NCBI RefSeq assembly: GCF_031426495.1
Contig: NZ_JANPLK010000014.1
Location: 1 to 64,000 of the forward strand
Direction of reading: 5' to 3'
Source: Gemmatimonas sp.
Lineage (GTDB): Bacteria > Gemmatimonadota > Gemmatimonadetes > Gemmatimonadales > Gemmatimonadaceae
Length of the DNA stretch: 64,000 nt
A model generated the notes under the pieces. The model made no database searches. It was not told the origin of the DNA and was given only the letters and a program-made list of their open reading frames with translations. Shown in pieces: positions 41,671 to 50,527 of the stretch (positions are counted from its first letter, which is position 1; each line of letters begins with the position of its first letter). The position numbers and the translations under genes are program-made.

Positions 41671-43725
41671 CTATTCCAGCGGCAGCGTTGAGATCTCGAG
41701 CCGTTCAAGCAGGTGAGCCGCCGAGGGGGCCCGGTGGGCCGCATCATTCGCGGTCATGGCCGCGATGAGTGTGTCAAGCGGCGGCGGCCAGGCGGCCACG
41801 TCGGTGCGCGCGTACTCGCCCATGTCGTCGCCCAAGCGTTTGCCGATGAGCGTGACCGGCATGTCATTCCGTTGCATGGCGTGCCCCGCGAGACACTCCT
41901 GCAACACCACGCCCAGTGCATACAGGTCGCTGGCGGATGACGCCGGCGCGCCGACGAGCTGTTCAGGAGCGAGATACTCAGGCGTCCCCACTGTCGCGCC
42001 GACGAGGCGTCCCGACAGCGCGGCGTCGCCGGCGCGCTGTACCGACTGCGCCCGCTGCGCGGCGTCGCGAAGCGCGTGCGCGATGCCGAATCCCGTGAGC
42101 TTGACCTGTCCGCCGGGCGTGATGCGAATGTCGCTCGGCTTGATATCACCGTGGATCACGTGGTGCGCGTGCGTCGCCGCCAGCGCGCGCAGCAGTTGCC
42201 GCGCCAGTGCGATCACGGCGTCGGCCGGCAACGTCCCCCAATGGCGGAGCACGCTGGCGAGCGACACGCCCGGCACGAACTCCGAGGTCACGAACGGAAC
42301 ACCGCGCTCGTCGCCGACGTCCCGCACCTGCGCCACGTGCGGATGCTCCACGCGGCTCGCCGTCGACACATCGGCAGTCAGCAACGCGCGCGCGTCGTCG
42401 TCGAGAAAGAGCCGTTCGGGCCGGAGCACGCCCAGCGCCACGGTTTCACCACGCGCAACATCGAACGCGCGATACAGCACGCCGCGGTCACGCGCCCCGA
42501 GTATGGCGTCGATGCGATAGCGCTGCGCGACGGTGCTGCCCAGCGCGAAAGGCGTGATGTCACCGTCGGCGTGTCGCGGCATCGGCAGCGACAGCGACAG
42601 CGGAAGCGAGCGCGGAAGCGTGCGCGGGAGTGTGCGCGGGCGCTCTACGCGAACCCGACTTGGCAGTACGGTGCGCGACGGCTCCACCGCAACGGGATGC
42701 TCCGCCGTGACCGACGTCGCGACATCAAGCGAGAGCAACCGACTGAGCGCGACATGGTCGTGCAGATCACGGCGCGCGAGCATTACGTCGCGAGTGAGGT
42801 CCCGCCGCTCGCGCTCGAGCCGGCGCACCGGCGCGACCACGACGCGGTGTGCGATCAGCGCAGCGAATACGGCGAGCAGGAAACCGAGTGCGCTGGCGAT
42901 GGCCATCGCACGTCGCAGCGCCGTGATCGTCGGCACGTCGACCTCGGCAGGGCGCAACACGAGATAACCACCGACCTCCGTGCCACCGGCGGTGTTGAGC
43001 GCCGTCGCGTGCGCGCGCCACTCGCGACCGTTTATGACGAGCGGGGCCTGCCCTGATGCCCGGCGCCGAACGGCCGAACGCAGCGACGCATCGCGCGACA
43101 ACGTCGATGCCGCCACATGAGCCACGCCGTCGGTGGTGCGTACATAGAAGACCAACGCACTGCCCGTGGCCGTCGCGATGTCGACCGCCATCGCGGAGTC
43201 GAGGAGTCGCGTGGCAACCAACACGCCGAACGGCGAGCCTCCGGGTGCGGCGACCGGGACGGCGGTCGCTTGAAAGAGTGCGGAATCCCCGGAGCCTCCG
43301 AAGCCGGTCATCACCTGTCCACGGAGCGCCCCTGAGATCAGTGCGACGTTGGCGAGCTGATCGCCGGAGGCCGACGGTTCGTCGGACTTCGCCACCAGCA
43401 TCCCCGACGCGTCGGTGATGAACACCCACGAGGCATCGAGTTGCTCGGCGGCCTCGAACGTCTGGTCGAGGATGTCGTCACGACGGCTTTCGGCGACGAG
43501 CGTGCGAAAGTACGGCCCTTGTACGAATACGCGCGCGCCGCCGGCGAGACTGCGGCCACGTCCAGCGAGGAGCTGCGCGACGAGGTCGGCTGATTGCTCG
43601 AGCGCGCGCACCGCGCCGGCATCGGCGGCGCGTCGCGCTTCGGTGCGCGCCACCGTGAACACCGTCCCCAATACCAGGGCGACGATGGTCACCACTCCCA
43701 CGAAAACGCGCGCGGTGACGTGCAT
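41671..43725 (-). CDS. Membrane sensor with a degenerate Ser/Thr-kinase domain
   Basis: 684 aa. A TM helix (GVVTIVALVLGTVFTV), an outside sensor of double-Cache type (about 40-270), a second TM (AIASALGFLLAVFAALIAHRV), a basic linker with LPRTLPRSLPLSL repeats, then a Ser/Thr kinase fold (about 410-684). HGDIKPSDI keeps the catalytic Asp, and GTPEYLAPEQL the APE. But the VAIK Lys is Gly (VALGVLRPE) and DFG is GFG (LTGFGIA); the Gly-rich loop is also poor. By these marks it is a pseudokinase. It lies in a sigma/anti-sigma/cupredoxin cluster. Confidence 0.88.
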   Translation of the reverse strand: MHVTARVFVGVVTIVALVLGTVFTVARTEARRAADAGAVRALEQSADLVAQLLAGRGRSLAGGARVFVQGPYFRTLVAESRRDDILDQTFEAAEQLDASWVFITDASGMLVAKSDEPSASGDQLANVALISGALRGQVMTGFGGSGDSALFQATAVPVAAPGGSPFGVLVATRLLDSAMAVDIATATGSALVFYVRTTDGVAHVAASTLSRDASLRSAVRRRASGQAPLVINGREWRAHATALNTAGGTEVGGYLVLRPAEVDVPTITALRRAMAIASALGFLLAVFAALIAHRVVVAPVRRLERERRDLTRDVMLARRDLHDHVALSRLLSLDVATSVTAEHPVAVEPSRTVLPSRVRVERPRTLPRTLPRSLPLSLSLPMPRHADGDITPFALGSTVAQRYRIDAILGARDRGVLYRAFDVARGETVALGVLRPERLFLDDDARALLTADVSTASRVEHPHVAQVRDVGDERGVPFVTSEFVPGVSLASVLRHWGTLPADAVIALARQLLRALAATHAHHVIHGDIKPSDIRITPGGQVKLTGFGIAHALRDAAQRAQSVQRAGDAALSGRLVGATVGTPEYLAPEQLVGAPASSASDLYALGVVLQECLAGHAMQRNDMPVTLIGKRLGDDMGEYARTDVAAWPPPLDTLIAAMTANDAAHRAPSAAHLLERLEISTLPLE

Positions 43726-43736
43726 CGCCGACGCCG

Positions 43737-44489
43737 CTAGTACCGGTCAGCGCGCGATGTCGCGTAGGGCTGTCCGAACTTGTTGGTGTGGGGCTTGGGC
43801 ACGTAGCCGCGCCCGTCGAGGGCCACCACGATGTCGGAGAGACCGTCGACGGGAACGGTGATCGTTTCTACGTGTTCGGGTGCCCGCTCATGCCACACGT
43901 GTAGCCGCCATGTTCCTGCCGGCACGCCCGGGAGCGTGAACACACCGGATGATTGTGCCCGTGCGACATACGGCGTGGGGACGGCAACCACATAGCTCAC
44001 CATGCGCGCGTGGATGTTGCAGTAGATCGCGTACACGCCGGCCTTGGGGAACGTGGCCGCGCGGCTCTTCCCGGTGCGGTACAGTCCGAGATCGAAGGCC
44101 CCGAGTGCGGAGTTCGAGAACACGTTATGGCTGAACGGATCCTGATTGGGGAACGCGACCGCACCGCCGACGCCGATGGTCTGCACGCGCGGTACGAACT
44201 CGCGGAGTCGCATCCCCACCGATGCCTTGACCATGGCGACGGTGGGCATGCGCGGTCGCTCGCCGTCCGCCTCGAGGTAGATCACCGCGTCACCGAGCGT
44301 GGCGGGCGCGCCGTTGGCCGTCTCGATCACCCGCAACTGGCCGCGCACGGCACCCTGCGCTCCGAGCCTCGCGGCGGTTCCGACGCCGCACAGCGCAGCA
44401 CCGTACGCGAGCGCGTACGCGAACGCGGCGAATCGCAGGTATCGCGAGGGCCGCGAGCGATGCGTGCGACGCGTGCGAGCCAGGGTCAT
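43737..44489 (-). CDS. Exported cupredoxin-like protein
   Basis: 250 aa with a signal peptide (to LGAQ). A domain with FPNQDPFSHNVFSNS and KAGVYAIYCNIHARMVSYVVAV carries the His, Cys, His, Met ligands of a type 1 copper site, as in methylamine-utilisation-type plastocyanin-like proteins. Then a beta domain (SSGVFTLPGVPAGTWRLHVWHERAPEHVETITV) follows. It starts inside the porin stop (ATGA). Likely periplasmic electron transfer or copper handling. Confidence 0.85.
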   Translation of the reverse strand: MTLARTRRTHRSRPSRYLRFAAFAYALAYGAALCGVGTAARLGAQGAVRGQLRVIETANGAPATLGDAVIYLEADGERPRMPTVAMVKASVGMRLREFVPRVQTIGVGGAVAFPNQDPFSHNVFSNSALGAFDLGLYRTGKSRAATFPKAGVYAIYCNIHARMVSYVVAVPTPYVARAQSSGVFTLPGVPAGTWRLHVWHERAPEHVETITVPVDGLSDIVVALDGRGYVPKPHTNKFGQPYATSRADRY

Positions 44490-45910
44490 AGCTCGATCCC
44501 GAAGCCGATATTGAGATGGCGGGCATGCTGTAGTCCGGCGGCGTAGCGGGTCTTGAAGTCGCGCAGTTCAAATGAGAAGAGGAGCGGCTGCGCCGGACGC
44601 CACATCGCATGCACCGCACACACACTGTTACGACGACGATCTGCGCTGGCGCCCAACACGCGATCGGTGCCGCAGCCCACGCCAGCGATCACACGCGGGT
44701 GCCACTGCGCATTGATCTGCACCCATCCGGCGACGTCGGTGAGCGGCACCCCAGGTTTGTCGACGTTGTCGCCCAGGACGCCGAAATTCTGACCGATGGC
44801 GCCGCCGCCGAGCCCTCGGAGGAGTCGGCCTCGATACGCTTCGCCGCGCACCTCGACGCCATGTCCAAGGGCGACGCGTCCATCGGCGCTGGTGGCCCAA
44901 CTCGTCAGGTTGGTGTCGCCCACGGCCCGCAGCCACCCGCGGTGGGCACCGACCCCGACCTCACCGCCGCGCTGGATGACCGACTGGAGCCCGGCGACAT
45001 CCTCCTCGATGCCCCAGCGCAGTCTGGCTCGCGACTCGAGCGCCGGTCGCCCACTGAGTTGGCCGGCGTCGGGCCCTGCCGCGTCGGTCACATGGCGGTC
45101 CGCGCTAAAGGGCGACATGACCGCCCCCTGCAGCGCGATCGAGACCGGCGTGACGGCGCCGCGCCGCCAGAGCTCGCGTGTCACGCGTAGCTGCGGCAAC
45201 CAGTTCCACAAATTTCCCGCTGCCGTGAACGTGGGGATCGCCACGCCGGCCGCGGTGATCGGCGTGAGATCGGAGATGAGCGGCGTTTCCATGCCGACCA
45301 TCACCTCCGTGCGCGGCCACACCAGCATGGCGCGCGCCGTGCGCAGGCGCGGTTCGGGAAAGAGCGGCGGGATCGGATCGAGTGCACGCGAGAAGAAATC
45401 GAGCTCGACATCGGCCACGAGTACACCGCCCAGCACACTGTCCACGCTGACGCTCGCGCCCACGAGCGACTGACGCATGGACAGTCCGAGGGTATGCAAG
45501 CCGGTGGAGCCGTACCGGGGGTCGGCCGGTCGGGCCACCGCCGCGAAGGTCGGCACCTCCGAATTCGAAGCGATGCCGGTGGTGCGCCAGCCATTCACGA
45601 TCAGCCGGGCGGAGAGTTCGAGCTGCACCCGTGAGCGCAAACGAACCTGGGTGGACGACTCGGTCGCAAGTTGCTGGCGAAGCAACGCCAGTGCTGCCTC
45701 GGCGCGCTCCAGCCGCGCGGCAATCGAATCGAGTACCACGCGTGCCGCCGTGGAATCGCGGGCCAGCGAATCGCGCGCCGGTGGCCCCTGGGCATGCAGG
45801 CCGCGGGCGCTGACGGTCAGCAGCAACGCCGACCCGAGACGGACCAACCGACGGGGAGTGAACACGACTCCAATCAGTGGTGCGATTGGATCGAGCGCAA
45901 CGTGTTCCAT
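44486..45910 (-). CDS. Porin-like outer-membrane protein
   Basis: 474 aa from ATG 45910. An N-terminal signal (to GLHAQ) is followed by a helical/coiled stretch (LDSIAARLERAEAALALLRQQLA), typical of OprP/OprB-type porins, then many beta strands and a C-terminal hydrophobic end (NIGFGIEL). It shares an operon with cupredoxin and a sigma/anti-sigma pair. Substrate unknown. Confidence 0.8.
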   Translation of the reverse strand: MEHVALDPIAPLIGVVFTPRRLVRLGSALLLTVSARGLHAQGPPARDSLARDSTAARVVLDSIAARLERAEAALALLRQQLATESSTQVRLRSRVQLELSARLIVNGWRTTGIASNSEVPTFAAVARPADPRYGSTGLHTLGLSMRQSLVGASVSVDSVLGGVLVADVELDFFSRALDPIPPLFPEPRLRTARAMLVWPRTEVMVGMETPLISDLTPITAAGVAIPTFTAAGNLWNWLPQLRVTRELWRRGAVTPVSIALQGAVMSPFSADRHVTDAAGPDAGQLSGRPALESRARLRWGIEEDVAGLQSVIQRGGEVGVGAHRGWLRAVGDTNLTSWATSADGRVALGHGVEVRGEAYRGRLLRGLGGGAIGQNFGVLGDNVDKPGVPLTDVAGWVQINAQWHPRVIAGVGCGTDRVLGASADRRRNSVCAVHAMWRPAQPLLFSFELRDFKTRYAAGLQHARHLNIGFGIEL

Positions 45911-45936
45911 GATCCATCGGTGGCGCCGGCGAGCCG

Positions 45937-46884
45937 TCAGCGCGCGCGCGGATGCAGTGTCACGAGCGTCGGCCAGCGCTCGTCGGCGACCACGACCGTG
46001 CTTCCCTCCCCAAACGACCAGGCCAGCATGCCGACGCCAGAGACATCGGTGCCCAAAGACTGACCAGCCGCGAACGCGCCGCGAATCGTGAGCGAGCGAA
46101 ACAGCCATGGGTCTGAGACGACGTACTGCATCACCAGCGCATCACGCCATTTGTACGCGAGCACCGCCGCCACCTCACCATCGAGATCTGTGGTCCACGC
46201 AGCGACCAGCTGGAGGTCGGCGTGACGAAGCGGTTGCACCGTAAAGGGGACAGCGCCTCGCACGGTCTCCAAATCGCGCGCGCGCCCTGGGAGGTCGCGC
46301 GCGCTGGCGGTGCGAAAGTCGGCGGCCAGCAGCTCGAGCAGGGGGATCGGCGTGGTCACGACGAGCGGCGCCGGCTGCAACGCGGCCAGTTCGGGTGCCC
46401 GACCGGGCGGGGAGAACACAAGCGCGGTGACGAACACCGCCGCGACCGAGGCGACGCCAAGCATCCAACGGCGCCGACTCGCGGCCGCCGCGGGTGTGCC
46501 GACTATCGGCGCCGCAACGAGCGACGCCGCCATTACCGGCTCCGCGTGAGCGGGTGACGCGGCAGCGGGTGACGCGGCAGCGGGCGCCGCGACGATCGAT
46601 GCGGTCGCGATCGTGGCGCTCAGCCGGTCGTCCAAGGCCGCCGAGACGGCCGGTCGGGTGACGCGAGAGAGTCGCGTCGCGAGACTCTGGTGCACCGTGA
46701 CCTCGCAACGACAGCGACGGCAGCCGAGTAGGTGCGCGTCGATCTGCGCCATCGTTTCCGGCGGCAACTCGCCGTCGACGTACGCCGCCAACAGCGTCGC
46801 CAGCACCTCGTGCCGCGCCTCGCGTGTCGCGTCGTCCTCGGGCTGTAGTCGGCCCGCGGCTGCCCCTCCCTGCCACTCACTCAT
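45937..46884 (-). CDS. Zinc-finger anti-sigma factor
   Basis: 315 aa, starting inside the sigma factor stop (ATGA). The ZAS motif H-x3-C-x2-C is present (IDAHLLGCRRCRC). A short Ala-rich linker, one membrane span (WMLGVASVAAVFVTALVF, about 140-157) and an extracytoplasmic sensor domain follow. It should hold the adjacent ECF sigma factor inactive until an envelope signal is sensed. Confidence 0.9.
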   Translation of the reverse strand: MSEWQGGAAAGRLQPEDDATREARHEVLATLLAAYVDGELPPETMAQIDAHLLGCRRCRCEVTVHQSLATRLSRVTRPAVSAALDDRLSATIATASIVAAPAAASPAAASPAHAEPVMAASLVAAPIVGTPAAAASRRRWMLGVASVAAVFVTALVFSPPGRAPELAALQPAPLVVTTPIPLLELLAADFRTASARDLPGRARDLETVRGAVPFTVQPLRHADLQLVAAWTTDLDGEVAAVLAYKWRDALVMQYVVSDPWLFRSLTIRGAFAAGQSLGTDVSGVGMLAWSFGEGSTVVVADERWPTLVTLHPRAR

Positions 46885-47522
46885 GATGTCCTCGGCGCTC
46901 GTCCTTGGCCGCTCCGCGGTTCTGAGCGGGGCTCGCGGCGTCGGCCGCTGTCAGGCGATCCGAGCGCCCACTGCTGCCGACGTTCCACGATGACGCCGGC
47001 CAGTAGCCGGCGACCGCGCGAGATCCGGCTCATCACCGTGCCGATCGGCACGCCGACGATGTCGGCGATCTCGTGATATTTGAACCCTTCGATGTCGTGC
47101 AGCTCGACGGCCGAAGCGAAGTCCTCGGGAATGGCGTCGAGCGCCATTCTGATCATTTCCTCGTCGAGGCGCGCCACCACCTCGGCGAAAACGACATCGG
47201 AGTCGGTCGAGACGAACTGCTCGTGCACGTCCTCGAGACGCGACATGGGCACCAGGCGAGCACGGCGGCCGGTGCGATCGAACGCGTCGCTGAGCACCGT
47301 GCGGAGAATGCTGAAGAGCCACGGACGCACGCGCGCGGGATCGCGCAGTTCATCAAAGGCGCTCCACGCCCGCACGCACATGTCCTGCACGGCGTCTTCG
47401 GCATCACTGAAGGAGACGGTGCGCCGCGCCGCGAAGCCGAGGAGGCGATCGAGATGCGGACGCACGAGATCCTCGTAGCGCTGCTGTCGCAGCGCGAAGG
47501 CATCGGCCGAAGCGGGAGTCAT
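46881..47522 (-). CDS. ECF-type RNA polymerase sigma factor
   Basis: 213 aa. Sigma region 2 (DAEDAVQDMCVRAWSAFDELRDPARVRPWLFSILRTVLSDAFDR) and region 4 (HDIEGFKYHEIADIVGVPIGTVMSRISRGRRLL) are clear. An Arg-rich tail follows. The next gene is its anti-sigma factor. It probably drives the cluster down to 40275. It is divergent from the M1 peptidase, 87 bases apart. Confidence 0.93.
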   Translation of the reverse strand: MTPASADAFALRQQRYEDLVRPHLDRLLGFAARRTVSFSDAEDAVQDMCVRAWSAFDELRDPARVRPWLFSILRTVLSDAFDRTGRRARLVPMSRLEDVHEQFVSTDSDVVFAEVVARLDEEMIRMALDAIPEDFASAVELHDIEGFKYHEIADIVGVPIGTVMSRISRGRRLLAGVIVERRQQWALGSPDSGRRREPRSEPRSGQGRAPRTS

Positions 47523-47609
47523 ACGGTGAGTGACGGGGGCACGAGGCAAACTATTCCCTCCGGGGACCGGCCGCTGGACAGCCCCTGCGGTGGCGGGCAG
47601 CTTGCTTGG

Positions 47610-50279
47610 ATGTCCTCTTCCCGATCCTGCCGTCTTCCGCGCCCCATCACGGGAGTCCTCGCCGCCGCCCTCGCGTGTGTTGCCGTCACCAGCGCCGACG
47701 CGCAGTCACCATTGTTGACCGGCCCAGGCGTATCCGCCGACTTGGCGCGCCTTCGGGAGGCGCAGATCACCGACGTGGCCTACGACCTCGCCCTGTCGGT
47801 GAGTGCGGGAGACACGGCGACGGGGCGGGTGACGGTGTCGTTCACGCAACGCACGCCGGGCGATGTCGTCCTCGACTTCCGAGGACTGTCGGTGCGCGAC
47901 GGTCGGATCAACGGCACGGCATGGCTGGAACTGGCGGCGGCCTGGAATCGTCACCACCTCGTGATTCCCGCCGCGCGTCTCCGTCCCGGTCGGAATGCGA
48001 TCGAGGTGGGGTTCGCGACGCCGGTGGCCCAAGCCGGCGCCAGTATCATCCGCAACCGCGATGCCACCGACGGCAACGTGTACCTGTACACGCTGCTCGT
48101 GCCGTCGGACGCGAACCTGCTCTTCCCCTGTTTCGATCAGCCCGATCTGAAGGCGAAGGTCCGCCTCTCGCTCACGACACCGGTCGCCTGGCGCGCGCTG
48201 GCGAACGGCACAGCGATCGGTATCGACACCGCGGGCACCGTAGCGACACACCGGTTCGCCGAGACGCAGCGCCTCAGCACCTATCTCATTGCGTTCGCGG
48301 CGGGTCCGTGGGCCAGTGTCACCCGGAGCGTGGCCACGACCTCCGCGGCGGCGCCGGTACCGGTCTCGCTCTGGATGCGACAGTCCCGGCGCGCCGAAGC
48401 GGAGAGCGACACGTTGATCGAGATGAATGCGCGTGCGCTGCGCTGGCTCGGCGACTGGTTCGGCATCCCGTATGCCTTCGACAAGTTCGATGCCCTGCTC
48501 GCCCCGGCGTTCCCGTTCGGCGGCATGGAGCATCCGGGCGCGGTGTTCTACAACGAAGAGAGTTTCATTTATCGTGAACGACCGACCGTGTCGCAGCTGC
48601 TTGGGCGGCAGGCGACGACGTTTCACGAAGTGGCCCACCAGTGGTTTGGTGATTACCTGACCATGCGGTGGTTCGACGACCTGTGGTTGAAGGAAGGATT
48701 CGCGACGTACATGGCGGCCCGCATGCAGGCCGACCTCGAGCCCAGGTCGAACGCGTGGAAGACGTTCTATCTGCGCAACAAGCCGGTGGCCTATGCGACC
48801 GACGCCACGGCGGGCACGACACCGATCTGGCAGCAGCTCGGGAACCTCGATCAGGCGAAGAGCAACTACGGCCCGATCGTGTACAACAAGGCCCCGGGTG
48901 TGCTGAAGCAGCTGGAGTATCTCGTGGGGGCCGCCGCCTTTCAGCGCGGGGTGCAGGATTTCCTGCGCACCCATGCGTACGGCAATGGGACGTGGCGCGA
49001 ATTGCTGGGCAACGTAGGGCGCGCCGCCAATCGCGATCTCACAGCCTGGGGACAGGCGTGGATGCTGCGCCCGGGCATGCCGCTGGTCGAGCAGCGCCTG
49101 ACGGTGCGCAACGGCGTGGTGCAGCGACTGGCGTTGGTGCAACGCGCGGCACAACCGGCGCTGTCGGGTGGCGGTGCCTGGCCGCTCAAGGTGCAGGTCC
49201 TGTTGTTCTATGCCAACAAGCCGGCGGTACGTCTCCCGGTGGAAATGCGCGGCGATACCACGATCGTGAGGGCCGCCGCGGGGCGTGCGGCCCCCGACTT
49301 CGTGTTCGCGAATGATGGCGATTTTGGCTACGCGATCGTGCTCCCGGATGCGGTGAGCGTGCAGTGGCTCGAGCAGCACATCGGCAGCGTGCGCGATGAC
49401 TTTCTGCGGGCGATGTTGTGGGGATCGTTGTGGGATCTGGTGCGTGAAGCACGCCTCTCCCCGGCGCGCTATGCTGACATGGTGATGCGGGAACTGCCCA
49501 CCGAGCGCGACGAGCAGATCACGGGGACGCTGGTGAGCCGGCTGTCGACCGTGATCGGTCGCTACACCGACGACGTGGCGCGCGACGCGCTGCTCGCTCG
49601 AGCGGAGCCGTTGCTGTTGCGAGGCGCCGCCGACAGCACGCGGAGCTATGGGCAGCGCAAGACGCAGCTCGACGCGGCGATCGGACTCGCGCGCGTGCCA
49701 GCCTCGCTGCAACGGCTCGATCGCTGGCTCGATGGCGACACGGCGGCCGGGCTGGCGCTCCGTCCGCCGACGCGGTGGTCGATCGTGACCCGCCTGGTGG
49801 CGCGCGCGGCCCCGACGGCCTCGTCGCGGCTGGTCGCAGAAGTGCGCCGCGATTCCACCAGTGAAGGGCAGCGTCAGGCGTTCGTGGCCAGCGCGGCGCG
49901 GCCGGATTCGGCACACAAGGGGGCGTTGTTCACGCGCTGGTTTGCCGATGCCGGACTCAACGAGGAGTGGGTGACGTCGAGCCTCCGGAGCTTCCACGAC
50001 GCCGATCAGGCCGCGATGACGAAGGCCTACCTTGTGCCTGCGCTCGATACGCTGCCGTGGATCCAACAGAATCGCCGCATCTTCTTTCTGGGCAGCTGGC
50101 TCGGCGCGACGATCGGCGGTCAGAGCGATGCCGAGGCGCTGGCGCAGATTGACCGTTGGCTGGCGGCGCGTCCGACGCTCGCGGCGGATCTCCAGCAGAA
50201 GATCCGGCAGAGTCGTGACGAGCTCGAGCGTACGGTGCGGATCCGGCTCGCGTTCGCGGCGGTCACTTCGCCTCCCTGA
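47610..50279 (+). CDS. M1-family aminopeptidase
   Basis: 889 aa from ATG 47610 (signal peptide ends near SADAQ). Zinc site HEVAHQWFGDYLTMRWFDDLWLKEGFATYM (HExxH plus Glu) and the substrate motif FGGMEHPGAVFYNEESF are intact. The C-terminal ERAP-like helical domain (from about 530) is present. It is exported and likely trims peptides in the periplasm. Confidence 0.95.
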   Translation: MSSSRSCRLPRPITGVLAAALACVAVTSADAQSPLLTGPGVSADLARLREAQITDVAYDLALSVSAGDTATGRVTVSFTQRTPGDVVLDFRGLSVRDGRINGTAWLELAAAWNRHHLVIPAARLRPGRNAIEVGFATPVAQAGASIIRNRDATDGNVYLYTLLVPSDANLLFPCFDQPDLKAKVRLSLTTPVAWRALANGTAIGIDTAGTVATHRFAETQRLSTYLIAFAAGPWASVTRSVATTSAAAPVPVSLWMRQSRRAEAESDTLIEMNARALRWLGDWFGIPYAFDKFDALLAPAFPFGGMEHPGAVFYNEESFIYRERPTVSQLLGRQATTFHEVAHQWFGDYLTMRWFDDLWLKEGFATYMAARMQADLEPRSNAWKTFYLRNKPVAYATDATAGTTPIWQQLGNLDQAKSNYGPIVYNKAPGVLKQLEYLVGAAAFQRGVQDFLRTHAYGNGTWRELLGNVGRAANRDLTAWGQAWMLRPGMPLVEQRLTVRNGVVQRLALVQRAAQPALSGGGAWPLKVQVLLFYANKPAVRLPVEMRGDTTIVRAAAGRAAPDFVFANDGDFGYAIVLPDAVSVQWLEQHIGSVRDDFLRAMLWGSLWDLVREARLSPARYADMVMRELPTERDEQITGTLVSRLSTVIGRYTDDVARDALLARAEPLLLRGAADSTRSYGQRKTQLDAAIGLARVPASLQRLDRWLDGDTAAGLALRPPTRWSIVTRLVARAAPTASSRLVAEVRRDSTSEGQRQAFVASAARPDSAHKGALFTRWFADAGLNEEWVTSSLRSFHDADQAAMTKAYLVPALDTLPWIQQNRRIFFLGSWLGATIGGQSDAEALAQIDRWLAARPTLAADLQQKIRQSRDELERTVRIRLAFAAVTSPP

Positions 50280-50384
50280 ATTGCCGCTTATCCCTCATAC
50301 TATGGGGACATGATGGTTCGGGTTGCGAGCAGAATTCGCCCGCCGTACCAATTTGTGACCTAGCTGGGGGGTACTCGTTGTTAA

Positions 50385-50392
50385 TACCTTTG
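50385..50392 (+). promoter_or_regulatory. Possible -7 element (TACCTTTG)
   Basis: It matches the Bacteroidota -7 consensus TAnnTTTG and lies 135 bases before the SusC start. The nearest TTTG (50352-50355) is too far for a standard -33, so this is weak. Confidence 0.25.
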
Positions 50393-50527
50393 CTTTGAAT
50401 GTGCCGTTGTCACAGCTGGGTCTCGGTTTCGTCCCACGATGACATCGGACAAGCTGACAGCAGGCCGATGCCGTGTGCTCGTGCTGCTGCCCTCCCGCTC
50501 CGCCTTCCCCTCCATCGGAGACCCTTT

